The notes under the pieces were generated by a model that was not told where the DNA came from, ran no database searches, and saw nothing but the letters and a program-made list of their open reading frames with translations. Below are positions 7,359 through 11,435 of a DNA stretch of 11,435 nt, piece after piece (position 1 is the first letter of the stretch; each line of letters opens with the position of its first letter). The stretch lies in contig JAICSD010000100.1 of NCBI GenBank assembly GCA_025937075.1, forward strand, positions 1 through 11,435, written 5' to 3'. The stretch comes from Vicinamibacteria bacterium. Its GTDB lineage: Bacteria > Acidobacteriota > Vicinamibacteria > Vicinamibacterales > 2-12-FULL-66-21. Both the position numbers and the translations under genes were made by a program.

Positions 7359-8069
7359 CTACGCCCATCCGACGAGCTTCGCGAGGCGATCGAGCAGCGT
7401 GGGCTGCGTGCGCGCGAGGCTGGCCTGATCGAGGATCTCGAGACACTCCGAAATTCCCGGCGCCGTGCCGATCCCGAGCTTCCGCGCGCTGACGATCGTC
7501 GTCTCGTCCGTGGGCTCGACGATCAGCAGCGGCTTGGCGCCGGACTGTGCCTTCACCTCGATGCAGTTCCGCGCGCTGTCGTCGACGTGATAGTCGAGCC
7601 GCAGCGCGGCCGCCGCGGCGCCGCGCGATCCCGAGATCACCAGCACGGAAGGCATGTCGAAGCCCTGCCCGACGAGCCACCGCTGCGTCTGGCGCTGAAC
7701 GGTGTCGCCGCTCGTCGCCGGCCGCTGCGTGATGAAGAAGACCTCCCAGCCGTGTCGCAGCGCAAGCGCGTGCAGCCGCGCAACCGCGCCAGATTCGAGC
7801 GGCTTCAACGACGTCCAGAAATCCGTCGTTTCCTCGATCGCCTGCCAGATGAGATCGCGCCGCCGGCGTTGGTCGGACACCGTTTGGACGACTGCCGGCT
7901 CGCTCGCGGCGCGCTCGGCACGGTCCATCTCCGCCGCAGCTTCTTCTTCCGGATCTCCCGCGCGCGTCGTTACGGGCGTCGGACCGAATATGCGCTCTTC
8001 GTACTCGCGATAGACGGCGCCGAAGTCCGCCAGGACGCCGTCCATGTCGAATCCAATTCTGAGAGGCAC
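7359..8069 (-). CDS. 5'(3')-deoxyribonucleotidase-type HAD protein (NT5C family)
   Basis: A 236-residue cytosolic HAD protein resembling the NT5C family of 5' nucleotidases, which dephosphorylate nucleoside monophosphates. Motif I is GFDMDGVLADF with Asp8 and Asp10. Motif II is FFITQRPATSGDTVQRQTQRWL with Thr114. Motif IV is HVDDSARN with Asp163-Asp164. The motif III basic residue is probably Arg149 in ISGSRG. An acidic stretch in the cap region (about 38-58) looks disordered and is not part of the core family pattern. The GTG start at 8069 is the first in frame before the HAD motif, with no Shine-Dalgarno site but a TACGAT hexamer six bases upstream. It follows the fucose synthase gene by 78 bp on the same strand. 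The substrate is uncertain, because this family also includes broad-specificity phosphatases. Confidence 0.8.
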   Translation of the reverse strand: MPLRIGFDMDGVLADFGAVYREYEERIFGPTPVTTRAGDPEEEAAAEMDRAERAASEPAVVQTVSDQRRRRDLIWQAIEETTDFWTSLKPLESGAVARLHALALRHGWEVFFITQRPATSGDTVQRQTQRWLVGQGFDMPSVLVISGSRGAAAAALRLDYHVDDSARNCIEVKAQSGAKPLLIVEPTDETTIVSARKLGIGTAPGISECLEILDQASLARTQPTLLDRLAKLVGWA

Positions 8070-8075
8070 AGCTCA

Positions 8076-8081
8076 ATCGTA
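8076..8081 (-). promoter_or_regulatory. Candidate -10 element for a leaderless nucleotidase transcript
   Basis: Read on the minus strand, TACGAT is followed by six bases (TGAGCT) and then the GTG start of the nucleotidase gene. This matches the TACAAT-N6-GTG layout before the SirB1 gene. The region about 17 bases further upstream, where a -35 would lie, falls inside a perfect palindrome and does not resemble TTGACA. The call rests on sequence pattern only. Confidence 0.4.
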
Positions 8082-8092
8082 GCGGAGGAGAT

Positions 8093-8128
8093 CGTTCGAT
8101 CCCGGGATCACAAATCTGTGGGCGAACG
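8093..8128. promoter_or_regulatory. Nested dyads in the fcl-nucleotidase spacer, possible operator
   Basis: The 78-bp spacer 8070-8147 contains a perfect 12-bp palindrome, GATCCCGGGATC (8098-8109). Overlapping it are the outer arms CGTTCG (8093-8098) and CGAACG (8123-8128), which are exact reverse complements. A weaker dyad, CACA-N4-TGTG, lies at 8109-8120. The palindrome covers the position expected for the -35 box of the putative nucleotidase promoter, so a repressor site is possible. No T-tract supports a terminator for the upstream fucose synthase gene. Confidence 0.35.
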
Positions 8129-8147
8129 AAGTCGTCGAGATGAGTGA

Positions 8148-9113
8148 CTATTGCGCGACGGTCGCAGCGGCAGTTGACAAACGCAGCTGCGTCTGATTCT
8201 GCAGGAACCAGCGATACGTGGATTCGATCCCCTCGCGCAGCGCCGTGCGGTGCCGCCATCCGAGCGCATGCAATCTCGACACATCGAGGAGCTTGCGCGG
8301 CGTGCCATCCGGCTTCGAAACATCGAACGCGAGCGACGCATCCGGGTACACGATGTCGCGGACGAGCGAGGCGAGCTCGCCGATGCTGAGGTCCTCGCCC
8401 GTGCCGACGTTGATGTGACGATCCTCCTCGTAGTGCGCCATCAGGAACACGCACGCGTCGGCGAGATCATCGACGTGGAGGAACTCGCGCTTCGCCGATC
8501 CCGTGCCCCAGATCGTGACCTCACGGCCGCCCGACACCTTCGCATCGTGAAACTTGCGAATCAGCGCCGGCAGGACGTGCGAGCTGGCCAGGTCGAAGTT
8601 GTCGTTCGGCCCGTACAGGTTCGTCGGCATCGCGGAGATGAAATTCGACCCGTACTGCCGGCGGTACGCCTGGCACAGCTTGATTCCCGCAATCTTCGCG
8701 ACGGCGTACGCCTCGTTCGTCGGTTCGAGCGGCCCCGTGAGCAGTTGCTCTTCCGTCATCGGCTGCCCGCACTCGCGGGGGTAGATGCACGAGCTGCCGA
8801 GATAGAGGAGCTTCTTCACGCCATACACGTGCGCCGCGTGCACCACGGTCGCGTGAATGAGCATGTTGTCATAGATGAACTCGGCGGGGCGCGTGGCATT
8901 GGCGAGAATGCCCCCCACCGTGCCGGCGACGAGATACACGTAGTCCGGCCGGCTGGCCCTGAACCAGTAGTTCACTGCCGCCTGGTCGCGAAGGTCGAGC
9001 TGTTCGCGGGTGGCGGTCAGGACGTCGACGTCCTCTCCCGCCAGCCGCCGCTGGATGGCAGACCCGACCAGGCCGCGATGGCCGGCCACGTAGACGCGTG
9101 CGGGTGCATTCAT
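8148..9113 (-). CDS. fcl: GDP-L-fucose synthase (GDP-4-keto-6-deoxy-mannose epimerase/reductase)
   Basis: Converts GDP-4-dehydro-6-deoxy-D-mannose to GDP-L-fucose with NADPH, supplying fucose for surface polysaccharide or glycans. The 321-residue protein is a short-chain dehydrogenase/reductase of the extended type, as in E. coli Fcl/WcaG. The nucleotide-binding GHRGLVG is at 11-17. The catalytic set matches the E. coli numbering: Ser107 and Cys109 in GSSCIYP, Tyr136 and Lys140 in EAYAVAK, and His179 in LASSHVLPALIRKF. Family stretches such as AMPTNLYGPNDNFD and WGTGSAKREFLHVDDLAD are intact. The ATG overlaps the preceding lipoprotein stop in ATGA; a GGAAGG tract lies 13 bases upstream, a little far for a Shine-Dalgarno site. 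No GDP-mannose 4,6-dehydratase (gmd) gene, its usual partner, is in the window. Confidence 0.96.
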   Translation of the reverse strand: MNAPARVYVAGHRGLVGSAIQRRLAGEDVDVLTATREQLDLRDQAAVNYWFRASRPDYVYLVAGTVGGILANATRPAEFIYDNMLIHATVVHAAHVYGVKKLLYLGSSCIYPRECGQPMTEEQLLTGPLEPTNEAYAVAKIAGIKLCQAYRRQYGSNFISAMPTNLYGPNDNFDLASSHVLPALIRKFHDAKVSGGREVTIWGTGSAKREFLHVDDLADACVFLMAHYEEDRHINVGTGEDLSIGELASLVRDIVYPDASLAFDVSKPDGTPRKLLDVSRLHALGWRHRTALREGIESTYRWFLQNQTQLRLSTAAATVAQ

Positions 9114-9754
9114 CGCCGAATGGGTTCCTTCCTCGTGTATCGGCCTTCACCGTCGGGAGCCGACTCGATGCTCGCGAGCTCCGGTCCGTCATAGGTGAGC
9201 CGCCGATCCGGCTTGCCGTCGCGATCCTCGTCGAACGAGGCGATCGCTACCCCGCCGTTCGCATCGTACGTCGTCCACGTATCGATGCGTCCGTCGCGAT
9301 CGGCGTCTTCTTCGCTCCTGATCATCCTGCCGCTCTCGTAGTACTCGCGCCGATCGATCCGGGCCTCGTCGGCCACCGAGGATATGTCGACGCGCTCGAG
9401 CGATCCGTCCTGACGCGAAAAGGCCCAGGCGTCCGGCTCGTCGCGGCGCTGCCTCGAGAAGCCCACCTTCACGAGACGGCCGGCGGAATCATAGTACTCC
9501 CAGCGATCGATTCGACCATCCTCGTCGAGATCGATGCGCGATCGGATCGGGCGCGCACCGTCCATATCCGTCCAGGTGTCGACCGTTCCGTTGCCGTTGC
9601 GATCGGAGGTCAGCAGCAGCAGCTTGTTCGTCGTCTTGTCGTAGGTTCCGGAGACGCCGTACGCCGACGGATGTGCGTCGCGGCGCGAGCAGCCCGCCGC
9701 CGCGAGCATTGCCGCCGCGCACATCGCGCCCTTCGCCAGGTCAGCTCTGCGCAA
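9110..9754 (-). CDS. Putative lipoprotein with tandem calcium-loop-like Asp-rich repeats
   Basis: Unrecognised protein. The TTG start at 9754 is chosen because it gives MRRADLAKGAMCAAAMLA followed by AAGC: a basic n-region, a hydrophobic core and a lipobox with Cys22. It overlaps the end of the M20 gene by 14 bases. An ATG at 9724 would lose the charged n-region. The mature part (about 50-199 of 214 residues) is built from roughly six 24-26-residue repeats with the pattern DxDxDGxxDxWxxYDxxGxL. Clear copies begin at 51 (DRNGNGTVD), 75 (DLDEDGRID), 150 (DADRDGRID) and 175 (DEDRDGKPD), and degraded ones begin near 103 and 127. The loops resemble EF-hand or thrombospondin type 3 calcium sites; calcium binding is inferred. 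It is probably anchored in the envelope. The stop overlaps the fcl start. Confidence 0.72.
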   Translation of the reverse strand: MRRADLAKGAMCAAAMLAAAGCSRRDAHPSAYGVSGTYDKTTNKLLLLTSDRNGNGTVDTWTDMDGARPIRSRIDLDEDGRIDRWEYYDSAGRLVKVGFSRQRRDEPDAWAFSRQDGSLERVDISSVADEARIDRREYYESGRMIRSEEDADRDGRIDTWTTYDANGGVAIASFDEDRDGKPDRRLTYDGPELASIESAPDGEGRYTRKEPIRR

Positions 9755-11105
9755 TCTCGTCGTAGAGAAACGCGGACGCGATGATCCCGCCGTGGAAGTT
9801 TCCCAGGTCCAGCTTCTCGTTCGGCGCATGCGCATTTTCGTCGGGCAGGCCGACGCCGAACAACACCGACGGCAGGCCCAGGATCTCCTGGAAGGTCGCG
9901 ACCACCGGAATCGATCCGCCCTCACGGTTGAACACGGGCTTCTGTCCGAAGCCCCTTTCGATGGCCCGACCCGCCGCCTGCACGTACTTGTTGTCGAACT
10001 CCGTCATCCAGGGCTTGCCGCCGTGCATGCGGGTGACCTTCACCTCGACGGTCTTCGGCGCTACTTTCCGGACGTGCTCCTCGAACAGCTTCGCAATCTT
10101 GTCCGGGTCCTGATCCGGCACGAGGCGCATGCTGACCTTCGCCATCGCAACGGCCGGGATGACGGTCTTTGCGCCTTCGCCGGTAAAGCCGGAGAGGATT
10201 CCGTTCACCTCGAAGGTCGGACGTGCCCACACGCGCTCGAGCGTGCTGTAGCCGCTCTCGCCGAACAGGCGGGGCGCGCCGAGCTCTTTCGCGTAGCGCT
10301 TCTCGTTGAACGGCAGCCGCTTCCACTGCTCGCGCTCTTCCTCGCGCAGCTCTCTGACATCGTCGTAGAACCCTGGAATCTTCACCCGGCCGCCGCGATC
10401 CTTCATCTGGGCCAGGATGTTGGCGAGCACGAAGGCCGGATTCGCGACCGCTCCGCCGAAGGAGCCCGAGTGGAGATCAGACTTCGTGCCGCGCAGGTCG
10501 ATCTGGAAATACGCCAGGCCGCGCAGACCGTAGCAGATCGACGGGATCCCGCGGTCGAACATCGGCGAGTCCGAGATGACAACGACATCGGCCTTCAGCT
10601 CGTCGCGATGCTCCTTGACGAAGTTGTCCAGGTTCGCGGATCCGACCTCCTCCTCGCCCTCCAGGATGATCTTGATGTTGACGGGCAGGCGGCCGTTCTG
10701 CTTCAGGTGCGCTTCGATTGCCTTGAAGTGCATGAACACTTGGCCCTTGTCATCGGCGGCGCCGCGCGCGTAGATCTCGCCGTCGCGCACGGTGGCCTCG
10801 AAGGGCGGCGATTCCCAGAGATCCAGCGGATCGACCGGCTGCACGTCGTAGTGCCCGTAGAAGAGGATCGCCGGCGCGCCTTCCGCGCCAAGCCAGTCAC
10901 CGTAGACGACGGGGAAGCCAGGCGTGTCGATGAGCCGCACGTTCTGCAGGCCGATGCGCCGCATCTCCTCGGCCGTCCACTCCGCACAGCGCCGCACGTC
11001 CGCCTGATGCTGCGGCAGCGCGCTGATGCTCGGGATGGCGAGGTATTGCTTCAGCTCCTCGACGTAGCGGTCGCGATTCGTGTTGATGAAATCAAGTACT
11101 GACAT
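9741..11105 (-). CDS. M20 family metallopeptidase, dipeptidase (CNDP/PepV-like)
   Basis: Di-zinc exopeptidase that hydrolyses dipeptides or short peptides, of the cytosolic nonspecific dipeptidase-like branch of M20. The 454-residue length fits the family and no signal peptide is seen. Metal and catalytic residues are visible in order: His85 and Asp87 in GHYDVQP, bridging Asp118 in ARGAADDKG, Glu152-Glu153 in LEGEEEVGS, Asp179 in VVISDSP, and His426 in NAHAPNE. DLHSG (210-214) marks the lid/dimerisation domain, and GGSIP is also kept. ATG 11105 is the natural start (MSVLDFINTNRDRY is typical). The bases just upstream are an 8-bp tandem repeat and show no Shine-Dalgarno site. The downstream lipoprotein gene overlaps its 3' end, suggesting co-translation. 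Substrate specificity cannot be read from sequence. Confidence 0.95.
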   Translation of the reverse strand: MSVLDFINTNRDRYVEELKQYLAIPSISALPQHQADVRRCAEWTAEEMRRIGLQNVRLIDTPGFPVVYGDWLGAEGAPAILFYGHYDVQPVDPLDLWESPPFEATVRDGEIYARGAADDKGQVFMHFKAIEAHLKQNGRLPVNIKIILEGEEEVGSANLDNFVKEHRDELKADVVVISDSPMFDRGIPSICYGLRGLAYFQIDLRGTKSDLHSGSFGGAVANPAFVLANILAQMKDRGGRVKIPGFYDDVRELREEEREQWKRLPFNEKRYAKELGAPRLFGESGYSTLERVWARPTFEVNGILSGFTGEGAKTVIPAVAMAKVSMRLVPDQDPDKIAKLFEEHVRKVAPKTVEVKVTRMHGGKPWMTEFDNKYVQAAGRAIERGFGQKPVFNREGGSIPVVATFQEILGLPSVLFGVGLPDENAHAPNEKLDLGNFHGGIIASAFLYDEIAQS

Positions 11106-11109
11106 ATAC

Positions 11110-11145
11110 GGTTCTAGGGTTCTAAGGTTCTAGGGTAGAACCCTA
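11110..11145. repeat. 8-bp tandem repeat with inverted repeats before the M20 gene
   Basis: Three head-to-tail 8-bp units (GGTTCTAG, GGTTCTAA, GGTTCTAG; 11110-11133) run into an inverted copy. Two alternative hairpins can form. One is GGTTCTA-GGG-TAGAACC (11126-11142), with a perfect 7-bp stem. The other pairs TAGGGTTCTA (11115-11124) with TAGAACCCTA (11136-11145), a perfect 10-bp stem that includes the sulfurtransferase stop codon. The element fills the 37-bp gap between the sulfurtransferase and M20 genes, so it occupies the M20 leader. There is no T-tract for a standard terminator. It could attenuate transcription or translation, or be a simple mobile or slippage-derived repeat. Confidence 0.75.
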
Positions 11146-11435
11146 AAACGATCCATTCACGATCGGGAGATCCTGACGATCTCCCCATTCCTTCCACGAC
11201 CCCGTGTAGTTGCGTACGCGCGGGTAGCCGAGCAGCCGGAGGGCCACATACGCGTGCGCGGCGCGGTAGCCTCCCTGGCAATACGTGATCACTTCTTTAT
11301 CGGGCGTCACACCCGAGGATCCGTACATCGCCCGCAGCTCGGAGGCCGGCTTGAACTCACCAGCGGCCGTCAAATTGTTCTTCCATTCGACGTGCACGGC
11401 CCCGGGGATCGCTCCGGCCCGCTTCGCGCGCGCGA
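11143..11435 (-). CDS. Rhodanese-family sulfurtransferase, C-terminal part (5' partial)
   Basis: Carries out sulfane-sulfur transfer, as in thiosulfate or 3-mercaptopyruvate sulfurtransferases. The last 96 codons are visible and the gene continues past the right edge. The fragment is the end of a rhodanese domain: AGAIPGAVHVEW at the edge, then the catalytic loop CQGGYR with the persulfide Cys encoded at 11280-11278, then ALRLLGYPRVRNYTGSWKEW, and a terminal segment with DLPI. This ending is typical of the second, active domain of two-domain sulfurtransferases. The CxxGxR loop fits thiosulfate sulfurtransferase-like enzymes better than the CG(S/T)G loop of mercaptopyruvate enzymes, but the substrate is not settled. 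Its TAG stop lies within the inverted repeat that precedes the M20 gene. Confidence 0.88.
   Translation of the reverse strand, partial: ARAKRAGAIPGAVHVEWKNNLTAAGEFKPASELRAMYGSSGVTPDKEVITYCQGGYRAAHAYVALRLLGYPRVRNYTGSWKEWGDRQDLPIVNGSF

Noticed and set aside
5709..8069. Two HAD phosphatases flanking SirB1 as a possible functional module
   Set aside because: They are on opposite strands, convergent, separated by a repeat junction and belong to different HAD subfamilies.
9792..11102. Long open plus-strand frame (about 436 codons) opposite the M20 gene
   Set aside because: The minus strand carries an intact M20 peptidase with all metal ligands. The antisense frame has no recognisable motif and is a usual by-product of high GC.
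11110..11145. Telomere-like TAGGGT/CCCTAA words
   Set aside because: The array is only a few units long, sits between two bacterial genes and has an 8-bp period with inverted copies, so no telomere or replicon end is supported.
1..11435. A new defence, secretion or mobile system
   Set aside because: All larger genes fall into known housekeeping, transport or envelope families, and no nuclease, toxin-antitoxin, reverse transcriptase, integrase or array is visible.

Overview
This is a GC-rich bacterial chromosomal segment, densely packed with genes. A run of plus-strand genes (1-7299) converges on a run of minus-strand genes (7359-11435). The cell is Gram-negative in type: there is a complete RND efflux triad with an outer-membrane channel, and three lipoprotein-type signal peptides. 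High GC, frequent GTG starts, weak or absent Shine-Dalgarno sites and the gene mix suggest a soil-type lineage such as Acidobacteriota (Vicinamibacteria-like). That placement is an inference, since no taxonomic marker gene lies in the window. I see no tRNA, rRNA, CRISPR array, transposase, integrase or phage gene.

Plus strand. An RND permease (HAE1/AcrB type, 5' end cut by the window) is followed by its periplasmic adaptor and a NodT/OprM-type outer-membrane lipoprotein. These would together form one tripartite pump. The adaptor and the channel each start on a GTGA overlap with the previous stop. Next come a DUF1684 lipoprotein (1-nt gap), a HAD phosphatase of the beta-phosphoglucomutase/phosphoglycolate phosphatase type (GTGA overlap) and a SirB1-family protein (4-nt gap). 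The spacing suggests one transcription unit. The SirB1 gene also has its own -10-like hexamer placed for a leaderless transcript.

Convergent junction (7300-7358). This short spacer holds a two-copy, hairpin-forming repeat between the two gene runs.

Minus strand, read from right to left. The 3' part of a rhodanese-family sulfurtransferase is followed by a short 8-bp tandem repeat with inverted repeats. Then come an M20 dipeptidase, an overlapping small lipoprotein built from about six calcium-loop-like repeats, a GDP-L-fucose synthase (ATGA overlap), a 78-bp spacer with palindromes and a -10-like site, and a 5'(3')-deoxyribonucleotidase-type HAD protein.

Most genes are ordinary members of known families. 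I did not find a convincing new multi-gene system. The points most worth a second look are the repeat-built lipoprotein, the matching leaderless-type promoters at two GTG starts, the loss of the AcrB Lys940 position in the permease, and the two intergenic repeat elements.
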